DNA from: an uncultured Methanobacteriaceae archaeon
GTDB lineage: Archaea; Methanobacteriota; Methanobacteria; Methanobacteriales; Methanobacteriaceae
Reading direction: 5' to 3'
NCBI GenBank assembly: GCA_902782945.1
Contig: CACZOU010000059.1
Span: 1-36,346 of the forward strand
Length of the DNA: 36,346 nt
Under the pieces are notes generated by a model. The model ran no database searches. It was not told the DNA's origin and saw only the letters and a list, made by a program, of their open reading frames with translations. The position numbers and the translations under genes are program-made. Below, in pieces: positions 8,426-15,918 of this stretch (positions within the stretch are counted from its first letter, which is position 1; every line of letters begins with the position of its first letter).

Positions 8426-9292
8426 TTATTCACGTCTTTCATTAAATAATTTATCTAAATCATAATTCCATGCATTTGTATTTCCCTCTGATTTTCTTTT
8501 ACTTATTTCATCATCAACAGTTTTTAATAATGATTCTAATGCATGAGTATCCTGATTTTTACCTAAATCAATTGATTCTAAGATATTATTTTCACTATTT
8601 TTGATTATGGCTGGATAACTAGCTGTTATATCAAATGGTTTTGCATATAACCTAGAATAATTATTTTCACTTCCAGGCATTGTGACAATTTGTGAAAATG
8701 GATCTATATTTAAGTATTTTAGTGTTACAGTATCTGCATAGTTTTCTATGAATTTATAGAAGTAATAAAAGGTAATTGTTGGATTTTTTAGTTTTAATTC
8801 ATCGGTAAATATGTATAAATAACCTTCAGAGTAACCATTAAATATTGCTAATGGTTTTATGTTAAATAGTTTTTCAATACTTTCAGATACATTTTTCATG
8901 TCTTTAATCATTGATTTGTTATTTCCTAAGTTTATTGAACGTCTTATGAACATGAATTGTTCTATTTCGGTTAAGTCAACAATTTCTTCTCTTATAATAT
9001 CTGTATTTTGTTTAAATCTAAATAAAATACAATCTTTTTTTGCATATTTTTCATATTTAGCATTATCTAACCTATCCCATGAAATAACAGGGTCTTTAGA
9101 ATTAAAATCATATAATGATATGTAAAATTCATTTTTAGGGTAATACTCTTCAATGAGTTCACGTATATCATCGATTGTTGATAATGGATAATTTTCATAT
9201 CCCTCTGTAGGTGTACCAACTGTCATTAACCTGTTAAAGTTAGTACCATACAATGCCTCATATAACGTATACCAGTTATCATTTAGCTCCAT
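8426..9292 (-). CDS. Primase-like (AEP-like) protein with altered catalytic motifs, tentative
   Basis: 288 residues, not recognised with certainty. The layout recalls archaeo-eukaryotic primase domains: EFYISLYDFN (about 54-63), then CILFRFKQ (about 88-95) where active members have an hDhD motif, FNGYSEGYLYIFTD where they have the sG.rG.H motif, and IDPFSQIVTMPGSENNYSRL where they have D....R.PgS.n.K. If the reading is right, the metal-binding aspartates and the histidine are missing, so it may bind nucleic acid or nucleotides without polymerising, or use other residues. The C-terminal 50 residues are charged. GGGAGA lies before the ATG. It is an orphan between gaps of about 500 and 413 bases. 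It could instead be an unrelated Methanobacteriales-specific protein. Confidence 0.45.
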   Translation of the reverse strand: MELNDNWYTLYEALYGTNFNRLMTVGTPTEGYENYPLSTIDDIRELIEEYYPKNEFYISLYDFNSKDPVISWDRLDNAKYEKYAKKDCILFRFKQNTDIIREEIVDLTEIEQFMFIRRSINLGNNKSMIKDMKNVSESIEKLFNIKPLAIFNGYSEGYLYIFTDELKLKNPTITFYYFYKFIENYADTVTLKYLNIDPFSQIVTMPGSENNYSRLYAKPFDITASYPAIIKNSENNILESIDLGKNQDTHALESLLKTVDDEISKRKSEGNTNAWNYDLDKLFNERRE

Positions 9293-9705
9293 AAATATTA
9301 ACTCTCCCTTTTCCTATTAAAATATAATTTATGGAAAATCCATTAAATTTTATTTAAAATCTCTTTTTAATCTTGTTCTTTATTTTTATTATTATCATAG
9401 TTAATATTTGCTTATCTTTTATTAAAATTCGTTTAAATTCCAGTCTATCATTTTTAATTTTAATGAATCTATAGAAAATATGTAGGTTATATTAAAATTT
9501 TTTAAATGAAAAAATCCGTTAATCCTGTATTTAATTAAATTTTCAGAGTTTCAATAATAAAAAAGAACTTTACACTTGAAATAAATCTTAATTTCAACGA
9601 ATACAGTGTAATAATTAGATATAACTAATAATATATTGATTTATTAATATTAGTTAAAATTTATAAAAAATAAGAGTATTTTAGGAGGGTATATTGGGTT
9701 ATAAG
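9293..9705. other. AT-rich gene-free interval with a bulged hairpin
   Basis: 413 bases without a gene. It contains an imperfect hairpin at 9570-9611: TTACACT (9570-9576) pairs with AGTGTAA (9605-9611) and TGAAAT (9577-9582) pairs with ATTTCA (9591-9596), leaving an 8-base apical loop and an 8-base bulge on the 3' side. The right end (9664-9690) is the trailer of the NifX-like gene, an A-rich run followed by AGGAGGGT on the plus strand. Nothing else is recognised. Confidence 0.4.
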
Positions 9706-10053
9706 TTATGGTAAAATAACTTTATCTTTTTTAATTTCTTTATTTATAAAATCATCTAAAATATCCTCTATAAAGCCTTCACTTTCTATAACTTTAATAC
9801 CCCTTCTTTCGACTTCAGCTTTAGCTTTTAATCCAATTTTTTCACAAATAACTATGTTAACACCATCAATAGAATCAGCTGATTTCTCCCATTCTTCACT
9901 ATCAGTATCATGACTTTTTGAGGAGTAAATGACGTTATTATATTCTATATCATGGGTTTTTTCATCATATTTGTATATAATAAAATATTCACATTTGCCG
10001 AAATGTTCAACTTTTTTACCATTTTCTCTAACAGCTATTGCAATTTTTTCCAT
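9706..10053 (-). CDS. NifX/NafY-like dinitrogenase iron-molybdenum cofactor family protein
   Basis: 115 residues. The start MEKIAIAVRENGKKVEHFGKC and the middle VNIVICEKIGLKAKAEVERR match the small single-domain family (NifX, NafY, C-terminus of NifB) that binds Fe-S or FeMo-cofactor precursors through a ribonuclease H-like fold. Here the family's VSEHFG-like site is VEHFGKCEYF (about 15-24), with a Cys after it. No nif genes are in the window and many methanogens without nitrogenase encode such proteins, so the role is probably general Fe-S or metal cofactor handling. The gene follows the DUF116 gene on the same strand at a distance of 159 bases. Confidence 0.82.
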   Translation of the reverse strand: MEKIAIAVRENGKKVEHFGKCEYFIIYKYDEKTHDIEYNNVIYSSKSHDTDSEEWEKSADSIDGVNIVICEKIGLKAKAEVERRGIKVIESEGFIEDILDDFINKEIKKDKVILP

Positions 10054-10183
10054 TTTAGTGATTCCTATGATTAATTCTATTATTAATATCTATAATTTCT
10101 ATTTAATTAATATTAAAGTATTATTCCTGTGAGTGTATAATAATTGAATAAATTTTAACATATTTTTTTATTCTTAATAGACC

Positions 10184-10197
10184 AAAAAATAGAAATG
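10184..10197 (-). terminator. Trailer of the DUF116 gene
   Basis: Minus-strand sequence CATTTCTATTTTTT, 15 bases after the DUF116 stop codon. The same 14-mer occurs at 11097-11110. Read as a U-tract terminator. Confidence 0.45.
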
Positions 10198-10212
10198 ATT
10201 TCATAAGTACGT

Positions 10213-10881
10213 TTACATGAAATCTTCTTTAGTGTATGTAGTAACGGGTTTCGTCACGTTTATTAAATCAATAACTTCATCAACATCAACTAGAGTGTTG
10301 ATGCAACCATCATTTAATAAATAAACTCCCTGTGTTACATAGTTTTCTAATGTGGTCATGGCATTATTAAGATCTACTGGACATGCCACACCGATAACTC
10401 CTTTGAATTCTCGTTTTCTTATAATATTCTTCATGAATGTAGAACCGGGTACAATGTACACTCCCATATTCTTCTTATCACATATTTCCTTGAATATACC
10501 TATAGGACATTTACCACATTTTAAACATTCAAGTCCGGATGTTCCAAGTTTAGCAGGACAATCTGTAGATCGAAGGCAATGCGGTAAGACAACAATTACA
10601 TCTTCACTATTTAATTCTTTAAACTTATCTTTATTTAATCGGTTACGTAAATCAATACTAATTCTATCAATTGCTAAATCATCAAATTGAAGTAATTTAA
10701 GAATACTCTTCAATGATGGATATGTAATATTAAGTGTAAATAAGAGTATTCTTGGAAATACTAATTTCTTGTTCTTTAAAAGAATAAGTCCTAAAACACT
10801 TGTAATAATCATTAATACAAGAACTACAAGAATACAAATAACAACTATTTCTCCAATCAGAGTAAATAAATTCAAATCCAT
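10213..10881 (-). CDS. DUF116 family Cys-rich membrane protein
   Basis: 222 residues. A hydrophobic N-terminal segment (about residues 8-37, IVVICILVVLVLMIITSVLG) anchors the protein; the rest is soluble. It carries the DUF116 cysteine cluster: LPHCLRSTDCPAKL, then LECLKCGKCPIG and ICDKK, followed by VACPVDLNNAM and a late DGCINT. Such spacing would fit an Fe-S cluster site, but the function of the family is not established. The ATG is preceded by AAGGGA. The NifX-like protein gene lies downstream on the same strand, so both may concern metal cofactors; that link is inference. Confidence 0.82.
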   Translation of the reverse strand: MDLNLFTLIGEIVVICILVVLVLMIITSVLGLILLKNKKLVFPRILLFTLNITYPSLKSILKLLQFDDLAIDRISIDLRNRLNKDKFKELNSEDVIVVLPHCLRSTDCPAKLGTSGLECLKCGKCPIGIFKEICDKKNMGVYIVPGSTFMKNIIRKREFKGVIGVACPVDLNNAMTTLENYVTQGVYLLNDGCINTLVDVDEVIDLINVTKPVTTYTKEDFM

Positions 10882-11244
10882 GTTTTATCCCTTGTTTTAA
10901 AATTTAAAGTATTTCTTAGTGTTATATAATTTTTTCATATCTATACTTAATTTAGTAAAGTAATGTATTATTTTAATTTAAATATATTTAAATCATTTTT
11001 GGTTATTAGGTTTATAATTATATTTATATATAATTCATGTTATCTAGATATATTTTTCAATAAATCTTTCTAAATATATACTTAATAAATTTCACTAAAA
11101 AATAGAAATGTTTTTATTATGTAAGATAAATAAATAAGATATACTATTCTAATAATAATCTATTATTCTGATTACTTTATGATGGAATAATATTTCATTA
11201 TAAGAATTATTCATTTGAATTAAAAAAAATTATTTAAGTTTAAC
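10882..11244. other. Divergent promoter region with an orphan trailer motif
   Basis: 363 bases between divergent genes (DUF116 on minus, tsr3 on plus). It contains the TATA-like TTTATATATAA at 11023-11033 and the 14-mer AAAAAATAGAAATG at 11097-11110, which on minus is identical to the trailer behind DUF116 although no minus-strand gene precedes it. No gene is visible between 11110 and 11244. tsr3 has no clear Shine-Dalgarno. Confidence 0.4.
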
Positions 11245-11760
11245 ATGACAAGAATTGTAATTTATCATTCACGAGAGTGCGATCCAAAAAGGTGCACTTC
11301 AATAAAATTAGAAAAGCAAAATAAGGTATCAATCACACATAACATGCGTAAAATACCATATAATGCAATAGTTTTAGATGCGGAGGCTAATAAAGCAGTA
11401 TCTCGAGAAGATAGGGATAAAATTACAAAGTATGGATTATCAGCATTAGATTGCTCTTGGAAAAAATTAAAGAAATCATCATTTAATTTTAAATCTAAGA
11501 AGAATCATAGGTTACTTCCATTTTTAGTAGCAGCAAATCCTGTTAACTATGGAAAACCATGTATACTATCAACTGCTGAAGCATTAAGTGCTACTTTATA
11601 CATTGTAGGTTATAAAGATGAAGCTCGTGATTTAATGAATTCATTTAAATGGGGACCTCATTTCATCACACTTAATGAGAATTTATTAGAAGCCTATAGT
11701 GAGGCAAAAAATGGTACTGAAATTGTCAAAGTACAAAATGAATTTCTAGGAGGAGAATAA
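11245..11760 (+). CDS. tsr3: rRNA aminocarboxypropyltransferase Tsr3 (DUF367)
   Basis: 171 residues, the compact archaeal size. The N-terminal [15 protein letters not shown] (RLI-like domain), the middle LDCSWKK and the core [16 protein letters not shown] with [15 protein letters not shown] are the family's marks. Tsr3 moves the 3-amino-3-carboxypropyl group from S-adenosylmethionine to a hypermodified residue of small-subunit rRNA, late in ribosome assembly. No convincing Shine-Dalgarno is seen before the ATG. The stop codon is followed after two bases by the start of rpl40e, and the sequence CTAGGAGGAGAA inside the last codons provides the ribosome site for that gene, so both are one operon. 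Confidence 0.92.
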   Translation: MTRIVIYHSRECDPKRCTSIKLEKQNKVSITHNMRKIPYNAIVLDAEANKAVSREDRDKITKYGLSALDCSWKKLKKSSFNFKSKKNHRLLPFLVAANPVNYGKPCILSTAEALSATLYIVGYKDEARDLMNSFKWGPHFITLNENLLEAYSEAKNGTEIVKVQNEFLGGE

Positions 11761-11762
11761 TA

Positions 11763-11909
11763 ATGGCAAAATTTGAAGAAGCAGAAAACAGAATGTTTAA
11801 CATAAAAATCTGTTTAAAATGTAATGCTAGAAACCCTGCTACAGCAAAATCATGCAGAAAATGTGGATACACAGGTTTAAGATACAAAGCAAAAGAACCA
11901 AGAGGATAG
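11763..11909 (+). CDS. rpl40e: 50S ribosomal protein L40e
   Basis: A short gene of 48 residues that starts [20 protein letters not shown]. Four cysteines form a zinc ribbon (CLKC at 17-20, CRKC at 31-34) and the end is basic (YKAKEPRG), as in archaeal L40e. Translation uses AGGAGG within the end of tsr3 (start only two bases after the tsr3 stop), so the pair is translationally linked, in keeping with a shared ribosome theme. Confidence 0.95.
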   Translation: MAKFEEAENRMFNIKICLKCNARNPATAKSCRKCGYTGLRYKAKEPRG

Positions 11910-11910
11910 A

Positions 11911-11948
11911 CATATAGTACTATACTTAAGGTACTTTTATTTTTTTTA
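11911..11948 (+). terminator. Terminator behind tsr3-rpl40e
   Basis: A small inverted repeat (AGTAC at 11916-11920 with GTACT at 11931-11935) is followed by TTTTATTTTTTTT. A second T-run follows at about 11969-11978. Weak stem, good U-tract. Confidence 0.45.
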
Positions 11949-12111
11949 ATTTTTAATGACTTAACTACTTTTTTTTTATGAAATAATAATTTCTAAACTT
12001 AACTAATTAATAATAACTCATTTTAAAAAAACTATACTAAATTAATAAATCCTATAAAAATGATAAGTAATAGTAACAATCATTATTAAAAGATTAGTGT
12101 AGGTAAATGTT

Positions 12112-12843
12112 ATGAATGTTGAAAAATATTTAAATGAAACTTTAGAAGACCATAAGTTACATATAACTTTAATTGATCCAGACGAACAAACTCCTGAAGA
12201 AGCAGTAGAAATTGCAAAACAAGCTAAAGAAGCAAATACTGATGCTATATTAGTTGGTGGGTCAATAACTGATCAAGAAGAATTAAACTTAACAGTAAAA
12301 TCATTAAAAGAAAATATTGATTTGCCAATAATTTTATTCCCGGGAAATATTAGTGGAGTAAGTAAATATGCTGATGCATTATTATTTATGAGTTTATTAA
12401 ATTCAACAAATCCTTACTGGCTCACTGGAGCTCAAGCACTCTCAGCACCAGCAGTTAAAAAAATGGGTATTGAAACAATACCTATGGGATATCTTATAAT
12501 AGAACCTGGAGGAACTGTTGGATGGGTAGGAGATGCTAAACCAGTACCACGTAACAAATCAGACTTAGCAGTAGCTTATGCATTAGCAGCTGAATTTCTG
12601 GGGATGAGGGTTATTTACCTTGAAGCCGGGTCTGGTGCAGATTCACATATACCTCTTGATTTTATAATGAAAGTGAAAAAGGCAACTAATTTAATGGTTA
12701 TTGTCGGTGGTGGAATAAGAACAGCAGAAGATGCACGTGAAGTAAGGGATGCAGGTGCAGATATTATTATCACAGGTACTGTTGTTGAAGAAACCGATGA
12801 TGCTTATAAGAAAATCAAAGAGTTAACAGATGCCATACACTAA
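12112..12843 (+). CDS. Geranylgeranylglyceryl phosphate synthase
   Basis: 243 residues, a TIM barrel of the GGGPS/PcrB family. Visible motifs are LIDPDE (20-25), ILVGGS (46-51), GYLIIEPGGTVGWVGDAKP, YLEAGSGA and VGGGIRTAEDA with ITGTVVEE, which form the phosphate- and prenyl-binding sites. The enzyme links geranylgeranyl diphosphate to sn-glycerol-1-phosphate, the first committed step of archaeal ether lipid synthesis. AGGT stands about eight bases before the ATG. The gene is monocistronic: 202 bases from rpl40e upstream and a strong stem-loop terminator downstream. Substrate chain length is taken from the organism's membership in the archaea. Confidence 0.94.
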   Translation: MNVEKYLNETLEDHKLHITLIDPDEQTPEEAVEIAKQAKEANTDAILVGGSITDQEELNLTVKSLKENIDLPIILFPGNISGVSKYADALLFMSLLNSTNPYWLTGAQALSAPAVKKMGIETIPMGYLIIEPGGTVGWVGDAKPVPRNKSDLAVAYALAAEFLGMRVIYLEAGSGADSHIPLDFIMKVKKATNLMVIVGGGIRTAEDAREVRDAGADIIITGTVVEETDDAYKKIKELTDAIH

Positions 12844-12859
12844 CTATGTATTTTTTGTT

Positions 12860-12895
12860 AAGTGAATCTTTAAGATTTACTTTTTCTTTTTTTTT
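12860..12895 (+). terminator. Stem-loop plus U-tract terminator of GGGP synthase
   Basis: AAGTGAATC (12860-12868) pairs with GATTTACTT (12874-12882), 9 bp including one G-T pair, with a 5-base loop. It runs straight into TTTTTCTTTTTTTTT (12881-12895). This is the layout of a bacterial-style intrinsic terminator. Confidence 0.7.
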
Positions 12896-13040
12896 ATCCA
12901 AATTATCCTGCTTATTTTTATTTAATTCTTGGAATAGTACTTAATCTGAATTAACTATGTTATATTTCTTTAATTATGTAAATACTTAATATATACTTAG
13001 AAAATATAATAAATTACATAACTAATAAGGAGATAAAGAG

Positions 13041-13658
13041 ATGAGTTCAATAACCCCAGAAGATTATAAAGAATTATCACAGAATCTTAAACTTTCATTA
13101 GGTATAAAAAAAAATCCAGTAGCAATAAAGTTATTCCAATCAAAGGATGAAGCAGCAGAAATCTTACCAAAATTTGATGATAAAGTAAGACATTGTAGAA
13201 TGATTAATATAGTAGCTACGGAAGGAAGATCATTTTACTCAACTTTAGATGAAATGGCTTGTAATGTAGGTGCTGCTGTATTAGGTTTACAAGATGTTAA
13301 ATTAAAAGTAGAACATTCAGAGCCAGATAAAGAAGCAGTAGGATATGCACCACTAGAAGATGCACCTTTCGATGTTGATGCTATAGTATTATACTGTAAT
13401 GTAATGCAAGCATATGAATTTACAACCACATATCGTAAAGCAACAGGTAATCGTATAAATGCAGATTTTGCAGGAACACAGGCATTATGTTCTGAAGCAG
13501 TAATAATACCGTCCCATAATAACAGACCAAATATATCCTTTGGATGTATGGGTTCAAGAAATGATGGTAAATTAGAACCTGATGAATTAGTAATAGGATT
13601 AACCCTGGATGATGCAAAGGCAATAAGTGATTATGTAAATGCAATGAATGAGATTTAA
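13041..13658 (+). CDS. DUF169 family protein
   Basis: 205 residues. The N-terminal LKLSLGIKKNPVAIKLF, the Cys motifs RHCRMINIVATEGRSFYSTLDEMACNVGAAVLG and the late FGCMGSRNDGKLEPDELVIGL are typical of DUF169, a family common in methanogens and other anaerobes whose function is not established; conserved cysteines suggest a metal or heme site. A strong Shine-Dalgarno (AAGGAGAT) precedes the ATG. The gene converges with the MobA-like gene: only 19 bases separate the two stop codons, and these contain the T-run that can end this transcript. Confidence 0.85.
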   Translation: MSSITPEDYKELSQNLKLSLGIKKNPVAIKLFQSKDEAAEILPKFDDKVRHCRMINIVATEGRSFYSTLDEMACNVGAAVLGLQDVKLKVEHSEPDKEAVGYAPLEDAPFDVDAIVLYCNVMQAYEFTTTYRKATGNRINADFAGTQALCSEAVIIPSHNNRPNISFGCMGSRNDGKLEPDELVIGLTLDDAKAISDYVNAMNEI

Positions 13659-13667
13659 ATACTAATT

Positions 13668-13679
13668 CCATTTTTTTTT
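13668..13679 (+). terminator. U-tract after the DUF169 gene
   Basis: CCA followed by nine T in the 19-base space between two convergent stop codons. The tract reaches into the stop codon of the gene on the other strand. Confidence 0.45.
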
Positions 13680-14340
13680 ATTTTTCTAATTTTTCTTTAA
13701 TATATTCATATTCAGCATAATGATTAATATTTTTTAATTCAAGCTCATTTCTGGAAGGAGTACCATAAAATTCGACATTATTTTTAATCATTTTACGTAA
13801 TATTGGATTAAGATTTCCATCTTCATTAGCTAAATATTTGTATAATAAGTTACCGTAACAACAGAAGGGCATACCTAGTCCCTCAGCACTATCTAATTTA
13901 CCAATTTTTCTTCTAGCCAATACACTAATAGTATTTTTAGGATTAGGTGCATTTTTGAGAGTGTTTATCATGTTGTTAATAGTTTCAGTGGATATTGTTG
14001 GCTGATCTGCAGCAGTAAATAAATAATATTCATCTAAATTATCTTTAATACAATTTTCAATAGTTTTAGATAATCCAACATTAACATCTTCATTAATTTT
14101 TATATTCACAGTATCCAGTAAGTCATACTCTTTGAGTAATGAATATATTTCATCTTTATGGTGTCCTAATGCAATAGTGATATTGTTTATATCTGCATTA
14201 ACTACTTTTTCAATTGTATGTATGAGAATAGGTTTATTATTAATTTCTAATTTTAATTTGTGTATGGGTTTTTTATTCCTTTGTTTAAAATCATCAATCA
14301 TTCTAGAATTTTTACCAGCTGCGGTTATTATGGCATCCAT
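13678..14340 (-). CDS. MobA-like NTP transferase
   Basis: 220 residues of the MobA/CobY/MocA nucleotidyltransferase fold. The N-terminal ITAAGKNSRM (5-14) is the nucleotide-binding loop, NKPILIHTIEKV (34-45) follows, and FTAADQPTIST (about 108-118) is the metal-binding aspartate loop. It would add a nucleotide to a phosphorylated or acidic substrate; molybdopterin, cobinamide phosphate and others are used in the family. The next genes upstream on the same strand are a wall-type secreted protein and a Mur ligase, so a role in activating a cell wall precursor is an attractive but unproven idea. AGATGAT lies before the ATG. Substrate unknown. Confidence 0.75.
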   Translation of the reverse strand: MDAIITAAGKNSRMIDDFKQRNKKPIHKLKLEINNKPILIHTIEKVVNADINNITIALGHHKDEIYSLLKEYDLLDTVNIKINEDVNVGLSKTIENCIKDNLDEYYLFTAADQPTISTETINNMINTLKNAPNPKNTISVLARRKIGKLDSAEGLGMPFCCYGNLLYKYLANEDGNLNPILRKMIKNNVEFYGTPSRNELELKNINHYAEYEYIKEKLEK

Positions 14341-14453
14341 ATTATCATCTCTAATTAGTTATTTTTTCATGATGATATTATAAATTTATTTTTTTAGAAT
14401 AATTTAGAAAAAGTAAAAAAAATTGGGAGGTTATGTGTATTATTCTTTTTTTT

Positions 14454-15680
14454 TTACTCAGAACTATTTGTACTGTTAGTACTATTAGTGCTATTTACAT
14501 AGGTAGCGTTGTCTCTGAGTTCGTAGATTTTAGTGTATATTTGAGTATCTCCACTTGAACCTTCGGTCCACATTACTATTTTAATAGGATAGTCACCATT
14601 GTTTGAAACAGATACGTCAATTGTTGGTCTGTATTCATATAATATAGCTTCGTCACCTGTAGACATACCTACTGGTAGTGGGTTTCCTAATGCCATTATT
14701 GCTTGTCTGAGTGATCTTCCTGGAGGACATACTCCGTGAGTTGCACTTCCAGATGCTGCTTCAGACTCAGCTATAGCAGTAAATGTAACATTTTCTTTTC
14801 CGTGTGCTGAGCTATGTGGTGGGACAATTGTATTATTCCAACCATCTGCAAATTCTTTTGCATTAGATGCTCTAATTTCTGTAGGGTATCCTGATAAATA
14901 TTCTACAGTACTGTGACCGTTACTTACTTCTACTTCAGAAGCATTGTGTTCATATACAAGAACTGGAGCTCCAGAGGTATAATTTCTCATATAAGCAAAG
15001 GTGGAATTACCGAAATCTTTGATTATATTTTCTCTACCGTAAACTGGTGCACGTTTATCATTAAAGTTACCTAGATAGTAATCTACAGTAATGTTATCTC
15101 CATCTTTAGAACTATTGAACCATGATCTCATTGCTGTTGTATTTACAAAGTATGATGGAACATTGTCCTTATTAATTTCACTACCTTTCACAGTTTTTAC
15201 GGTTGTGTTGTTTTCTACTAATCTAATGGAGTCTCCATCTTTAACAGCAACAGTATATGGTAATTTATATCCCCATACCATTGATTTAGCTGGTTGAACA
15301 GATATTTTACCGTTTGAATCCATGATTACTGTACCTGGACCTTCTAGTTTACTAGAAATATGGCCATCAGCTGTAATATATGAATTGTTTTTTATAACAT
15401 CCTTAGGTGCTGATCCGGTTATTAAAGATATATACACTGTTGTAAAGTCTCTATTTTTCAGTGGTCTTAATATGTTATTTGGAAATGCAGTTAAAGGTTC
15501 TTTTCTCATGGTTTCCCTATTAATCAGAAGATCCCCTGAAACAACAGTAGTTCCATTTTCAAACATAATACTACTTGTATCATTCACATCAGCAGTTACA
15601 ATATTACATAATAATCCTGATGCTATGACAGTAAGTAATAGTATTCCGATAAGTAAATATGGATTAGATAATTTTACCAT
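14454..15680 (-). CDS. Secreted, sequon-rich protein with VanW-like C-terminal region
   Basis: 408 residues. A hydrophobic N-terminus (about 8-30), possibly a signal peptide cleaved after ATA-like IVTA, leads to an extracellular protein with some fifteen N-X-S/T sequons, including a tail NSTNSTNSTNSSE. Residues about 310-390 resemble the VanW domain of bacterial envelope proteins: THGVCPPGRSLRQAIMALG parallels the GGxCQxSTTLYNA region and RPTIDVSVSNNGDYPIKI parallels the D..f.NNt.yPI.I region. VanW domains occur in bacterial wall-associated proteins; here the wall would be pseudomurein. Strong ribosome site (AGGGAGGT). It lies between the MobA-like and Mur ligase genes on the same strand. The VanW match is by eye and tentative; the surface location is firm. 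Confidence 0.65.
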   Translation of the reverse strand: MVKLSNPYLLIGILLLTVIASGLLCNIVTADVNDTSSIMFENGTTVVSGDLLINRETMRKEPLTAFPNNILRPLKNRDFTTVYISLITGSAPKDVIKNNSYITADGHISSKLEGPGTVIMDSNGKISVQPAKSMVWGYKLPYTVAVKDGDSIRLVENNTTVKTVKGSEINKDNVPSYFVNTTAMRSWFNSSKDGDNITVDYYLGNFNDKRAPVYGRENIIKDFGNSTFAYMRNYTSGAPVLVYEHNASEVEVSNGHSTVEYLSGYPTEIRASNAKEFADGWNNTIVPPHSSAHGKENVTFTAIAESEAASGSATHGVCPPGRSLRQAIMALGNPLPVGMSTGDEAILYEYRPTIDVSVSNNGDYPIKIVMWTEGSSGDTQIYTKIYELRDNATYVNSTNSTNSTNSSE

Positions 15681-15843
15681 GTTATTGATTAACCTCCCTT
15701 AAATTTTATAAGTATAAATTAAAGTAATCTCTTTAAAGAAAATAGTTTTATAATATTATTTATATCTATAAGATTATATACTTCTATTTTATTGGTTATT
15801 ATTAATATTATTTTTCTTTTATTTCAATTAATAATATTATTTT

Positions 15844-15880
15844 CCGTTCTATTCATAATATTACTCTTTGATATGAACGG
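15844..15880 (-). repeat. Inverted repeat downstream of the Mur ligase gene
   Basis: CCGTTC (15844-15849) pairs with GAACGG (15875-15880); the stem can continue as TAT (15850-15852) with ATA (15871-15873) past one bulged T. It is 39 bases after the Mur ligase stop and about 165 bases before the VanW-like start on the same strand. Four of six bases are G/C in an otherwise AT-only region. It could be an RNA hairpin or an operator. Confidence 0.35.
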
Positions 15881-15918
15881 TATGATTTTGAATAAAAATA
15901 AGAAGGAAGAGTAGGTGT

